Origin: Thalassospira lohafexi
GTDB taxonomy: Bacteria; Pseudomonadota; Alphaproteobacteria; Rhodospirillales; Thalassospiraceae
Direction of reading: 5' to 3'
DNA: 64,000 nt
Assembly: GCF_002844275.1 (NCBI RefSeq)
Contig: NZ_NXGX01000003.1
Coordinates: 477,549 to 541,548, forward strand
Numbering within the stretch: position 1 is the stretch's first letter; each line of letters opens with the position of its first letter. The notes under the pieces were generated by a model. That model was not told where the DNA came from, searched no databases, and was given only the letters and a program-made list of their open reading frames with translations. A program made the translations under genes and the position numbers. This document shows positions 34,346-43,665 of this stretch, in pieces.

Positions 34346-35869
34346 ATGTTGGATGCATTTCTTGCCGGTGCCCATCAGGTTTTCGCATTCGATACCCTGA
34401 TTTATATGCTGATTGGTTCCGTTGCCGGGATCGTTGCGGCGGCCATTCCGGGCTTTACGGTTACGATGGCAATCATTCTGACCTTGCCGCTGACCTTTGC
34501 CATGGATCCGTTGCAGGGCGTTTCGGTGATGCTGTCGGTCTATGTCGGTGGCTATACCGGCGGTTTGATCAGTGCGGCCCTTTTGGGGATTCCCGGAACA
34601 CCAAGTTCGGTTGCCACCACCTTTGACGCCTATCCGATGGCGCGTGGCGGGGAACCGGGGCGTGCGCTTTCGCTGGGTGTCTGGTCATCGTTCTTTGGCA
34701 CGATCATTTCGACCATCATTCTGATTGTTGCCGCACCGCCATTGGCCCTGATCGCGGTTAAACTTGGTCCTTGGGAATATTTCTCGTTGATCGTGTTTGC
34801 GCTGACGATTGTTGCATCGCTTGTCGGTAATTCACTGATGCGTGGCTTGATTGCCGGTGTGATTGGCCTTGGTTTGGCAACCGTTGGGCCCGATCCGATG
34901 ATGGGACGTCCGCGTTTGACGTTTGACTCGGACATTCTGATGCCGGGCCTGCCGTTTCTGATTGTCTTGATCGGCATCTTTGCCATCAGCCAGCTGATGG
35001 GGGAAGTCGAAGATGATGGCAAATCAGAAACCAAGGGGGCGTTGATCCCCGATGTGATCGAATTCAAGACCTGGGCCGTGATGCGCGAAGTTCTGATGCA
35101 TCCGGTAAACCTTATTCGGTCCTCCCTGATTGGGGTGTTTATTGGGGCACTTCCCGGTGCCGGTGGCTCGATTGCCAACCTTCTGGCCTATGATCAGGCC
35201 AAGCGCAGCTCCAAAACCCCGGAAGAATTCGGCAAGGGTACGCCAGATGGTGTGATCGCGTCGGAAGCCGGGAACTCTGCGACCGCAGGCGGTGGCCTGA
35301 TCCCGATGATTGCATTGGGCATTCCCGGATCGGCGGTTGATGCGATCCTGATGGCGGCCCTGATGGTGCATGGCATTTCGGTTGGCCCGCGCCTGATCAT
35401 GGATAATGCCGATCTGGCCTATGGTATGTTCATTGCCATGATTGTGGCGTCATTGATGATGCTGGTGGTCTGTGTGCTGTCGATGCGTCTGTTCCTGCGC
35501 GTGACCGACATTCCCAAGCAGTTCATCGTGCCGACCGTGATGATTTGCTGTGTGATCGGGGCGTTTGCGCTCAATAACCGTGTGACGGACCTGTATCTGC
35601 TTGGTGCGATTGGTCTGGTTGGCTATGGGCTTAAATCGCTTGATTACCCGCTGGCACCTTTGGTGCTGGGCGTGATTTTGGGACCGATTGCCGAAACCAA
35701 CCTGCGCCGTGCCTTGATGAGTGAAGGCGACTGGACGGTGTTCTTTACCCGTCCGATTTCGGCGGTATTACTGGCCGCAGCCTTGCTGTCTGTCATTTTC
35801 AGCATCCGGTCTGTTTTGAAGATGCGTAAGAAAAACCGCGCTGTCACCGATGAACAAGACGGCGATTAG
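34346..35869 (+). CDS. tctA: Tripartite tricarboxylate transporter large permease
   Basis: 507 residues with 11 to 12 membrane segments. The TctA signature regions are clear: AAIPGFTVTMAIILTLPLTF, GGYTGGLISAALLGIPGTP and GALPGAGGSIANLLAYDQAKR. It starts 15 bp after tctB, without a strong ribosome-binding site (AGAAG). It is the channel of the Na+- or H+-driven importer. Confidence 0.95.
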   Translation: MLDAFLAGAHQVFAFDTLIYMLIGSVAGIVAAAIPGFTVTMAIILTLPLTFAMDPLQGVSVMLSVYVGGYTGGLISAALLGIPGTPSSVATTFDAYPMARGGEPGRALSLGVWSSFFGTIISTIILIVAAPPLALIAVKLGPWEYFSLIVFALTIVASLVGNSLMRGLIAGVIGLGLATVGPDPMMGRPRLTFDSDILMPGLPFLIVLIGIFAISQLMGEVEDDGKSETKGALIPDVIEFKTWAVMREVLMHPVNLIRSSLIGVFIGALPGAGGSIANLLAYDQAKRSSKTPEEFGKGTPDGVIASEAGNSATAGGGLIPMIALGIPGSAVDAILMAALMVHGISVGPRLIMDNADLAYGMFIAMIVASLMMLVVCVLSMRLFLRVTDIPKQFIVPTVMICCVIGAFALNNRVTDLYLLGAIGLVGYGLKSLDYPLAPLVLGVILGPIAETNLRRALMSEGDWTVFFTRPISAVLLAAALLSVIFSIRSVLKMRKKNRAVTDEQDGD

Positions 35870-35878
35870 GAGACTCCA

Positions 35879-37477
35879 ATGAAACTTCGTCATGACGCGC
35901 TTTATGCCTCACGCCGGTCACCGGTTTTGGCGCGCAACATCGTTTCCACGTCCCAGCCACTGGCCGCACAGGCCGGTTTGCGCATGTTGCTTGCCGGGGG
36001 CAATGCGGCGGATGCGGCGCTGGCATCGGCCATTGCACTGACCGTGGTGGAACCGACCGGCAATGGTCTGGGATCGGACGCCTATGCGATTATTTGGGAT
36101 GGCAAAGAACTGCATGGGTTGAATGCATCTGGCCGTGCGCCCGGAGCATGGACCCCGGAACGGTTTGCCGAGGCTGATAAAATGCCACAGCGCGGTTGGG
36201 AATCGGTGACAACGCCGGGTGCGGTTTCCGCATGGCGCGAAATTTCCGATAAATTTGGCAAACTGCCGTTTGAAAAACTGTTCGAACCGGCTGTTGAATA
36301 TGCATCGCGTGGCTTTGCGGTTTCCCCGATCATTGCGACCTTGTGGGAAAAAGGCGGTCAGACGCTGGGCAAGCAGCCCGGTTTTGCCGAGGCGTTCCTG
36401 TCCGGTGGCAAGGCGCCAAAGGCCGGTGAGTTGTTTGTCAACAAGGCCGCCGCTGATAGCCTGATTGATATTGCCCAGACCAAGGGCGAAAGCTTTTACC
36501 GGGGTAAACTGGCGGACAAAATCGCCGCCTTTGCCAAGGAAAATGGGGCAGCCCTTTCCGAAGACGACCTTGCCAATCACAAGGCCGACTGGGTTGGCAC
36601 AATCTCGCAAAGCTTTGGCAAGGTGAAGCTGCATGAAATCCCGCCAAACGGGCAGGGGATTTCGGCCCTGATTGCCTTGGGCATTCTGCGCCACACCAAT
36701 ATTTCTGATTATGAGCCCGACTCGGTCGAGGCGCTGCATCTTGAGATTGAGGCGATGAAACTGGCGTTTGCCGATATGCGCGCCTATGTCGCCGATCTGG
36801 ATTACATGACCGATGTGACGGTCGAACATCTTTTGTCTGATGAGTATCTGAAATCGCGGGCCGCACTGATTGATACGAACACAGCACAGGATTTCAAGGC
36901 CGGTGCGCCCAAGCATGGCGGGACTGTCTATGTCACCGCGGCCGATGAAAACGGCATGATGGTGTCGTTTATTCAGTCGAACTATATGGGCTTTGGTTCA
37001 GGCGTTGTGGTGCCGGGCACGTCGATCAGCCTGCAAAACCGCGGTCATGGCTTTAGCCTGACACCGGGCCATCCCAACCATGTTGCGGGCGGAAAACGTC
37101 CGTTCCAGACGATCATTCCGGCGTTCCTGATGGGCGATGACGGCAATCCGGTGATGAGCTTTGGCGTCATGGGCGGCCCGATGCAGTCACAAGGCCATTT
37201 GCAAATGACCCTGCGCACCCAGCTTTGGGGGCAGGACCCGCAAACGGCTGTTGATGCACCGCGCTGGCAGGCGCTTTCGGGGCTTGAAGTTGCGGTTGAG
37301 GCATCGCTTGGTGCAGACGTCATTGACGGGTTGAAAGCCAAGGGCCACGCCATTGCGGTTGAGACACCAGACAGCACCAATTTTGGATTTGGGGGCGCAC
37401 AATTGATCGCCAAAACCGATGTTGGCTATGTCGCGGGGTCTGATCCGCGCAAGGATGGCTGTGCGGTTGGCTATTGA
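35879..37477 (+). CDS. Gamma-glutamyltransferase family Ntn hydrolase
   Basis: 532 residues without a signal peptide, so probably cytoplasmic. The autocatalytic Thr is at about 349 in KHGGTVYVTAAD; the small subunit continues with GFGSGVVVPGTSISLQNRG and GGPMQSQGHLQMTLR. The N-terminal part has AGGNAADAALASAIALTVVEPTGNGLGSDAYA, as in the family. Most bacterial GGTs are periplasmic; cytoplasmic relatives include oxamate amidohydrolase (HpxW). Lying ten bases after tctA with GGAG before the ATG, it probably hydrolyses the imported compound. A strong terminator ends the operon. Confidence 0.85.
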   Translation: MKLRHDALYASRRSPVLARNIVSTSQPLAAQAGLRMLLAGGNAADAALASAIALTVVEPTGNGLGSDAYAIIWDGKELHGLNASGRAPGAWTPERFAEADKMPQRGWESVTTPGAVSAWREISDKFGKLPFEKLFEPAVEYASRGFAVSPIIATLWEKGGQTLGKQPGFAEAFLSGGKAPKAGELFVNKAAADSLIDIAQTKGESFYRGKLADKIAAFAKENGAALSEDDLANHKADWVGTISQSFGKVKLHEIPPNGQGISALIALGILRHTNISDYEPDSVEALHLEIEAMKLAFADMRAYVADLDYMTDVTVEHLLSDEYLKSRAALIDTNTAQDFKAGAPKHGGTVYVTAADENGMMVSFIQSNYMGFGSGVVVPGTSISLQNRGHGFSLTPGHPNHVAGGKRPFQTIIPAFLMGDDGNPVMSFGVMGGPMQSQGHLQMTLRTQLWGQDPQTAVDAPRWQALSGLEVAVEASLGADVIDGLKAKGHAIAVETPDSTNFGFGGAQLIAKTDVGYVAGSDPRKDGCAVGY

Positions 37478-37520
37478 TTAAGAGGTCTTTCAGATCGGCA
37501 TTCGCAGTCATCTGAAGTCC

Positions 37521-37552
37521 GGGTCGGCCCTGAAATGGGCCGACCCTTTTTT
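37521..37552 (+). terminator. Rho-independent terminator after the GGT-like gene
   Basis: A ten-bp GC-rich stem GGGTCGGCCC/GGGCCGACCC with loop TGAAAT is followed by six T residues, 44 bp beyond the stop codon. It ends the tctCBA-GGT unit. Confidence 0.93.
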
Positions 37553-37814
37553 ATGGACGGCATAAATGCACAGCCTGCCATTTAAAGTCACGGTTCTGTC
37601 AAGGCGGAAATCCCCGCATTTCAGGACCATAGCCCATGCAAAAATGCCGCTTTGCGTATAGGGTGGATGGGCGTAATTCAGATCATACGTGTAGGGTGTG
37701 TTATGGGAGACTGCGAATTCTTTCCCTTATCGCGACACATTCCTGCCTCGTTTTTTGCGCACAAACACAATCAGGATTCCAAAGAAGTCCATTGGTTGGG
37801 TAACTCAAACGAGA

Positions 37815-39677
37815 ATGATGCAAAACAGTCAACGGCGTTCAGCGCTGAGCTTGAAACATGTCCTTCTGGTTGCATTTGCAGCCGGATCCATTGTGCTGGG
37901 CACATCACATACGGCTTTGGCGCAGGATAGCAAACCTGCGGCGGCGTCGCAGGGTGATGCCGTGGTGCCGGCAAAGCCGAAGCCCGGTGCGGCAGCGGTT
38001 GCAACGCCTGTGGCAGACGAAACAACGCCTGTGGCAGACGAAGCAACGCCTGTGGCAGACGAAGCAACGCCTGTGGCAGATGAGGCTGCGCCATCGGGCG
38101 CGGACGTCGTCCCGGTGCAAGATCCGGAAAATGAACCCGCTCCGCAAAACGACACAACGGCGCGCCCAACTGACGCAACACCCCCGGCTGCTGTTGATCA
38201 GGACAAGCCGGTTACGTCTGTTCCGGTGGCATTTGATCCGAAAATGGTGATTGATCGTGCCCGTGCGCTGGCGGCAAAGCCGTTTGAGGATCCGCATCGT
38301 GATTTGCCCGACGCCTTGGCCAATCTGAGTGCGGAAGAATACGACCAGATCAGGTTCAAGTCACAAAGGGCGTTTTTCAGTCAGGCAAATTCCGGCTTCT
38401 CGCTTGAGCTGTTCCATCCGGGCAACATGTATGACGTGCCGATTGCGATCAATCTTGTACGCGATGGCAATTTGCAGGTTGTGCCCTATTCCGCCGGGCT
38501 GTTTGATTTTGGCGAGGCCGGATTGTCGGGGAATGATTTTTCGACACAGGGCTATGCCGGGTTCCGGCTGCGCTATCCGTTGTCCGATGTCACCAGCAAC
38601 GATGAACTGGCGCGGTTTTTAGGCGCGTCTTATTTCCGTTTGCAGGGCGAAGGCCAGTCGATTGGTCAGATGGCACGTGGGTTGGCGCTTGATCTGGCCG
38701 GTCCAACCGGCGAAGAAGTGCCAGTATTTCGTGAATTCTGGATTGTGGCGCCCAAAAAAGGCGAACGCAAAATCACGGTTTACGCGCTGCTTGATAGTGC
38801 GCGCGTCACCGGGGCCTATCGGTTTGACATCATACCGGGTGCGGACAGCAAAGCCGATATTCGTGCCAATCTGTTTTTCCGCGAAGGCATTGAGAAGGTC
38901 GGCCTTGCGCCATTGAATGGCATGTTCCTATTTGGCGAACAGCGTCGCCGCACCTTTGAAGATTATCGCGGCGAAGTGCATTCAAGCGATGGTCTTTTGA
39001 TCAATAATGGTCATGGTGAATGGCTGTGGCGGCCACTTGATAACCCGGTCAACTTGCAGATCAGTTCGTTCCTTGACGAAAACCCGCGCGGGTTTGGATT
39101 GTTGCAGCGTGACCGCGATTTTGACCATTATCAGGACCTTGATCGTCGTTTCGATCAGCAACCCGGCTATTGGGTGACGCCCAAGGGCAACTGGGGCAAG
39201 GGTCATGTCGAACTGGTTGAAATCCCGATCCCAAGCGAAAGCAACGACAATATCGTTGCCTATTGGGTGCCGGAAACCAAACCCGTGGCAGGCGGTGAAA
39301 TGCAGATCGAATACAGCATTACCGCAACCCGTGACGGTGATGATCTGCACCAGATGGCACAGGCGACAGATACCCGGATCATGCGGATTGCACCACAAGG
39401 CGATGATGAGCCGGCCAAAACCCGGTTCGTTCTGAACTTTGCTGGTGGTGATCTTGACTATTTCACTAAAAATATCGCTAAGATGAAGGCAAACGTCAGT
39501 GCAGCCCATGGCACGGTTGAAAACATCCGCCTGATGGCCGATCCGGAAAACGGCGGGGTCAGGGTGATATTTGATCTGCTGCGTGACGGCGATGTTGCCA
39601 GCAGCGATTTGCGTGCGTTCCTTTTGTATGACGAACAGGTCCTAAGTGAAACCTGGACGATGCCGTGGGTCTTTTGA
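37815..39677 (+). CDS. opgG: Periplasmic glucan biosynthesis protein OpgG (MdoG)
   Basis: Periplasmic protein needed for osmoregulated glucan backbone synthesis with OpgH. 620 residues: signal peptide ending TALAQD, an unusual low-complexity spacer of about 100 residues rich in Ala, Pro, Val and Asp (with four TPVADE repeats), then the MdoG domain (FDPKMVIDRARALAAKPFEDPHRDLP; SANSGFSLELFHPG-like segment; HGEWLWRPLDNP; GNWGKGHVELVEIP). The spacer is longer than in typical OpgG. I chose the ATG at 37815 because the signal peptide begins there; no strong ribosome-binding site is seen. OpgH follows in the same direction. Confidence 0.92.
   Translation: MMQNSQRRSALSLKHVLLVAFAAGSIVLGTSHTALAQDSKPAAASQGDAVVPAKPKPGAAAVATPVADETTPVADEATPVADEATPVADEAAPSGADVVPVQDPENEPAPQNDTTARPTDATPPAAVDQDKPVTSVPVAFDPKMVIDRARALAAKPFEDPHRDLPDALANLSAEEYDQIRFKSQRAFFSQANSGFSLELFHPGNMYDVPIAINLVRDGNLQVVPYSAGLFDFGEAGLSGNDFSTQGYAGFRLRYPLSDVTSNDELARFLGASYFRLQGEGQSIGQMARGLALDLAGPTGEEVPVFREFWIVAPKKGERKITVYALLDSARVTGAYRFDIIPGADSKADIRANLFFREGIEKVGLAPLNGMFLFGEQRRRTFEDYRGEVHSSDGLLINNGHGEWLWRPLDNPVNLQISSFLDENPRGFGLLQRDRDFDHYQDLDRRFDQQPGYWVTPKGNWGKGHVELVEIPIPSESNDNIVAYWVPETKPVAGGEMQIEYSITATRDGDDLHQMAQATDTRIMRIAPQGDDEPAKTRFVLNFAGGDLDYFTKNIAKMKANVSAAHGTVENIRLMADPENGGVRVIFDLLRDGDVASSDLRAFLLYDEQVLSETWTMPWVF
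38004..38087 (+). repeat. Tandem 21-bp repeat inside opgG, four copies
   Basis: Units start at 38004, 38025, 38046 and 38067, each coding for TPVADE plus one residue (T or A). They differ by one to a few bases, mostly in the last copy. The array keeps the reading frame, so copy number changes would alter spacer length without breaking the protein. Confidence 0.95.
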
Positions 39678-39736
39678 CCCGGTTTTCAGAACCGTCCATC
39701 AGACCGCTGATCACAGACATATTCAGGTAGCCCCAA

Positions 39737-41866
39737 ATGAACCGGATTTCTGATCCACAGAACGACCCGACGCCCGATCATCCGAAAGGCAGTCCAGACG
39801 ATGCGGTCGCCTATGACCCGGCCGTCAGACTGCGCGGGCCGGGTGTTGGGGCACGGCGTTTCTTTCTGTTTGGCGCATCGCTTGCCGCAACGGTCTATGC
39901 CGCGTGGCTGATGGCCGATGTCTTGGGGGCGGACCAGTTGACCATCATGGAAATGGTGGTGGTTGCGTTCTTTAGCATCAACTTCGCCTGGATTTCACTG
40001 TCGTTCTTTACCGGTATTGTCGGGTTGATCCTGCGCGGGTTGAAGCTTGATGCGATTACGCTCAAACGTCTTAAACCCATTGCACGCAAAGGGCCGCTGC
40101 GATCCAAGAACGTCGTTGTGATCCCGGTGTATAACGAGGACCCCAACCGCGTGTTCGCAGGCCTTCGCGCAAGTTATGAAAGCCTGGCGGCCACGGGCGA
40201 AATAGATGCGTTTGATTTCTTTGTTCTGTCTGACACGCGCGATCCCGATATCTGGATTGCCGAAGAAATGGCATGGGCAAAGGCCTGTACCGATCTGAAT
40301 GCACGCGGCAAGATCTTTTTCCGCAGACGGGCCGAAAACACCGAACGAAAATCGGGCAACCTTAAGGAATTCTGTGAGACCTATGCGGCCAATTACGATC
40401 ATATGATCGTGTTTGACGCCGATAGTGTGATGTCAGGCGATGCCATGGTCAACATGGCCTATCTGATGGAAAACAACCCGGATGCCGGGATTGTCCAAAG
40501 TCCGCCGCAGCCGACCGGCCGTCAGACGCTGTTTGCCCGCATCTTGCAATTTATCTCGCGCGTCCACGGCCCGACCATGTCGGCGGGTCTGTCATTCTGG
40601 TGCATGGGCAGTTCGAACTATTGGGGCCATAACGCGATCATTCGGGTTAAGGCATTCATTGAATGCTGCGGGCTTCCGGTTCTGTCGGGCAAGCCCCCAA
40701 TGGGCGGTCATATCCTGAGCCACGATTTCGTCGAGGCAGCCTTTATGCGCAAAGCTGGCTGGCGGTGCTGGTTGATCCCGCAACTTGAAGGCAGTTGGGA
40801 AGAATTGCCGCCCAATCTGATTGATTTTGCCATTCGTGACCGTCGTTGGTGTCAGGGCAATATGCAACACGCCCGCCTGATGGTGGCCGATGGGTTTAAA
40901 CCGCTGAGCCGACTTCATTTCTTTATGGGGGTGATGAGCTTTGCCTCGTCGCCGCTCTGGTTGTTGCTGTTGTTAAGCTCGACCATTGCCACACTGCAAA
41001 ATACGCAGCTGACCTATAGCTTCTTCCCCGGACATTTCACGATGTTCCCGCAATGGCCGGTGGACCGGTCGTTTGAAATGCTGGTCCTTTTGATCTTTAC
41101 CATCGGCATGCTGGTGCTGCCCAAGATCATCTCGATCCTGATGGTGTGTCTTGGTCGGGATCGCAAGCAGTATGGCGGGGTAATGGTGCTCATGAGTGGC
41201 CTGCTGGAAACGCTGTATTCCGCGTTGCAGGCGCCGATCATGATGATGTTGCATGCGCAATTTGTGTTTTCGGTTCTGACCGGCAATCAGGTTGGCTGGG
41301 ATGCGCAGGAACGCGACGATGCCGGTGTGCCATTTCGTGCCGCCCTTAAAACCCATCGCACGATCATTGTGATCGGGCTGATTTGGGGGGCGATTGCCGT
41401 TTTTGTTGATACGGCATTCTTCTGGTGGCTCTCGCCGATTTTGGCCGGTTTGGTTTTATCGCCGTGGTTAACGCATTATTCCAGCAATCTTGCCATTGGC
41501 AAGGCCGCACGCCGGATGAAGCTTTTTGTCACACCTGAAGAATATGACAGCCCCGAAGAACTGCGCGCCCTTGAACGGATCACGGCTGAAAATGGTGGCG
41601 GTGGTGACGTGAAGGACGGGCTTTTGCGCCTGATCGAAGATCCGTATGCCAATGCGCTGCATTCGGCATTGCTTCCCGCGCGTAAACCGGATGCCCGCAC
41701 CGCGATTGAGATTGGCATTATTTATGAAAAACTGGCACGTCTTGGCATTGAAAGCCTGACGCGCGATGAAAAGCTGCTGATCTTGTCCTGGCCGGTCAAG
41801 CCGCTGGATCAGATCATGGCGGGACGGGATGCGTCCGCGGAAAAATCCCCGGACGTTCTGTCGTAA
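39737..41866 (+). CDS. opgH: Glucans biosynthesis glucosyltransferase OpgH (MdoH)
   Basis: Inner-membrane glycosyltransferase family 2 enzyme that polymerises glucose from UDP-glucose for periplasmic glucans, 709 residues. The catalytic core has VIPVYNED near 129-135, FDADS (Asp about 227-229), SHDFVEA (Asp about 330) and RRWCQGN (about 369-375, the Q/R-x-x-R-W type motif). Two membrane segments precede the core and several follow. A weak AGGT element precedes the ATG. It follows opgG by 59 bp, the usual order. Confidence 0.95.
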   Translation: MNRISDPQNDPTPDHPKGSPDDAVAYDPAVRLRGPGVGARRFFLFGASLAATVYAAWLMADVLGADQLTIMEMVVVAFFSINFAWISLSFFTGIVGLILRGLKLDAITLKRLKPIARKGPLRSKNVVVIPVYNEDPNRVFAGLRASYESLAATGEIDAFDFFVLSDTRDPDIWIAEEMAWAKACTDLNARGKIFFRRRAENTERKSGNLKEFCETYAANYDHMIVFDADSVMSGDAMVNMAYLMENNPDAGIVQSPPQPTGRQTLFARILQFISRVHGPTMSAGLSFWCMGSSNYWGHNAIIRVKAFIECCGLPVLSGKPPMGGHILSHDFVEAAFMRKAGWRCWLIPQLEGSWEELPPNLIDFAIRDRRWCQGNMQHARLMVADGFKPLSRLHFFMGVMSFASSPLWLLLLLSSTIATLQNTQLTYSFFPGHFTMFPQWPVDRSFEMLVLLIFTIGMLVLPKIISILMVCLGRDRKQYGGVMVLMSGLLETLYSALQAPIMMMLHAQFVFSVLTGNQVGWDAQERDDAGVPFRAALKTHRTIIVIGLIWGAIAVFVDTAFFWWLSPILAGLVLSPWLTHYSSNLAIGKAARRMKLFVTPEEYDSPEELRALERITAENGGGGDVKDGLLRLIEDPYANALHSALLPARKPDARTAIEIGIIYEKLARLGIESLTRDEKLLILSWPVKPLDQIMAGRDASAEKSPDVLS

Positions 41867-41868
41867 GA

Positions 41869-41886
41869 TATTGTTTTAAAACAATA
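41869..41886. promoter_or_regulatory. Perfect 18-bp palindrome after opgH
   Basis: TATTGTTTTAAAACAATA lies two bases past the opgH stop and 120 bp before the next gene. It is AT-only apart from two G:C pairs, so it is a poor terminator and more likely an operator or curved site. Its ATTGTT/AACAAT ends resemble the half-sites near 25.7-25.9 kb, with different spacing. Confidence 0.4.
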
Positions 41887-42005
41887 CATATCGCCACAAA
41901 AACGCCCAGATTTGAGCAAAATATCCCGACTTTTTAAGGTGAATATCATTCTTAACGAACAGTTAATCACCGATGACTGCTTAAGCTTCTTAGGGGCCAA
42001 AAAAA

Positions 42006-42485
42006 ATGACTGATCTGACCATTGCATCACAGGGCTTTTCTTACGCTTCTTTTGAATCGGCGGCGATGACGCGCCTGATCGAAGATACAGCACATGCTTG
42101 GCTGCGGTCTTTTGGTTTGACCAATGCATCCGCCAAGCAGCGCTTGGTCACAGCACTGCGCGATGCGCTTGCGCAAGACAGCTTTGCGGCAAATGACCGG
42201 ACAAACATGCAGGACCTTCTGGATCAAGCCGCACATGACACGATTGGTGGCTGGTTTGCACAGGTAACCGGTCAGCATGATTGCTATGGTTCGGGAAAAT
42301 TCTCGATGCTGCGCTGTGCCTTTTTGTCGGCCAATCGCGACGGCATCTGGTCAGAGCATTTTCTTGATCAGACTCGCACCCATCATGATCTGGCGATTGC
42401 GTTGTCGGTTCAGATGATGTTGCCGACACCAAGTTTGAAATCATGTGAAATGCCGCGCCAGACACTTGAGCGCCGCGCTTCCTGA
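42006..42485 (+). CDS. Hypothetical protein, 159 aa
   Basis: I do not recognise a family. The protein is soluble, mostly helical in the first half (AAMTRLIEDTAHAWLRSFGL and KQRLVTALRDALAQDSFAAND), with Cys and Trp residues in the centre (GGWFAQVTGQHDCYGSGKFSMLRCAF) and no signal peptide. AGGGG lies 11 bases before the ATG at 42006. A clear terminator follows at 42560, and the codon usage looks like its neighbours, so it is probably real. Confidence 0.65.
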   Translation: MTDLTIASQGFSYASFESAAMTRLIEDTAHAWLRSFGLTNASAKQRLVTALRDALAQDSFAANDRTNMQDLLDQAAHDTIGGWFAQVTGQHDCYGSGKFSMLRCAFLSANRDGIWSEHFLDQTRTHHDLAIALSVQMMLPTPSLKSCEMPRQTLERRAS

Positions 42486-42559
42486 TACAGAACGTATCCT
42501 TCGCTCTTTTGCTTTTTCATCTTAACCCTCAACGTTGATATGCAAAGCCTGAAGGATTG

Positions 42560-42590
42560 GCACCGCCACATATGTTGGCGGTGCTTTTTT
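42560..42590 (+). terminator. Rho-independent terminator after the 42.0-kb hypothetical gene
   Basis: Stem GCACCGCCA/TGGCGGTGC with loop CATATGT, followed by six T residues, 74 bp past the stop codon. Confidence 0.9.
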
Positions 42591-42623
42591 GTGTAAGCAG
42601 GTCCTGACTCTGGGTAAATTTCC

Positions 42624-42653
42624 AAAAAAAGAACCCGCCACAAAGGGCGGGTT
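42624..42653 (-). terminator. Terminator after the SDR gene
   Basis: Stem AACCCGCC/GGCGGGTT with loop ACAAAG. On the minus strand it is followed by C and a run of seven T residues. It ends the fatty-acid operon that finishes with the SDR gene. Confidence 0.88.
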
Positions 42654-42748
42654 GAGTTCAGCGGGCGAGAAACCTGATAAAACCACCTAGGTCAAATCAG
42701 GCCCCTGCAAGACGCCAAAGCACACACTACTTCGGCGCCAAACGGTGT

Positions 42749-43642
42749 TCAGGCGGCTTTGTGAAAGCGGCCAAGTTTTTCCAGAAGTTTTGCAACCTGC
42801 GGGTCGTTCTTGCCGTTGCGGTCAAGCTCAAGGAAGAAGTCCGGATAGGGCGATTTGCCCGGTGTCAGGTTGTACTGTTCAAAATCAGTGATGCCGATGG
42901 CCTCAAGGACGGCTTCGTCGGTAAAGAACCCGCCAGTAACCTCGCGCGATGGCGCGGTTAGGATGGCGTGCGCGGCGTCGGCAATAATTTCAGGTTTGCG
43001 CGCACGGCCCTGTTCCAGTCCGGGGATCATGTTCAAGGCGGCCGTTTCAATCACGGTGACCGGCCACAATGAATTCACCGCAACGCCTTCGTCGGCAAAC
43101 TCGGCGGCCAGACCCAGTGTCACCAGGCTCATGCCGTATTTCGAAATGGTATAGGCTGTGTGATTGGCAAACCATTGCGGTGACAGGTTGGGCGGCGGGG
43201 ACATGGTCAGGATATGGGGATTGTCTGACTTTAACAGATGCGGCAGGCAGGCCTGCGCACAGGCAAAGCTTGCCCGTGTATTGACCTGATGCATCAAATC
43301 AAACCGTTTCATCGGTGTTTGCAGGGTCGGGGTCAGATTGATCGCACTGGCATTGTTGATCAGGATATCAATGCCGCCGAATGTCTCGACTGTTTTGGCA
43401 ACCGCCGCAGCAATCTGGTCTTCTTCACGAATGTCGGTTTTAAGCGCCAGACCCTTGCCACCGGCGGCGTCGATTTCGGCGACGGTGCTATGGATGGTGC
43501 CGGGCAGTTTCGGGTGGGGTTCATCGGTTTTGGCAATCACGGCGATGTTGGCGCCGTCACGTGCCGCGCGCAGGGCAATTTCCTTGCCAATGCCGCGTGA
43601 CGCGCCGGTGATGAACAGTGTTTTGCCTGCAAGATTTGCCAT
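42749..43642 (-). CDS. Short-chain dehydrogenase/reductase (HSDL2-like)
   Basis: 297-residue NAD(P)-dependent oxidoreductase. The cofactor motif TGASRGIG is at about 12-19, NNAS at about 96-99, the catalytic Ser about 148, Tyr164 and Lys168 in YTISK. The C-terminal extension after residue 230 and the overall pattern resemble the HSDL2-type group found with beta-oxidation genes. It probably reduces or oxidises a hydroxyacyl or related intermediate. Last gene of the fad operon, 23 bp after the enoyl-CoA hydratase gene, with AGGGA before the ATG. Confidence 0.88.
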   Translation of the reverse strand: MANLAGKTLFITGASRGIGKEIALRAARDGANIAVIAKTDEPHPKLPGTIHSTVAEIDAAGGKGLALKTDIREEDQIAAAVAKTVETFGGIDILINNASAINLTPTLQTPMKRFDLMHQVNTRASFACAQACLPHLLKSDNPHILTMSPPPNLSPQWFANHTAYTISKYGMSLVTLGLAAEFADEGVAVNSLWPVTVIETAALNMIPGLEQGRARKPEIIADAAHAILTAPSREVTGGFFTDEAVLEAIGITDFEQYNLTPGKSPYPDFFLELDRNGKNDPQVAKLLEKLGRFHKAA

Positions 43643-43665
43643 GGATGTTTTTCCCTGAATTCTTT

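Noticed and set aside
35918..36916. Minus-strand open frame (332 aa) opposite the GGT-like gene
   Set aside because: Antisense shadow of a recognised gene with good codon usage on the plus strand.
38004..38087. Regular repeats considered as a CRISPR array
   Set aside because: The units are directly adjacent without spacers and encode TPVADE in frame within opgG.
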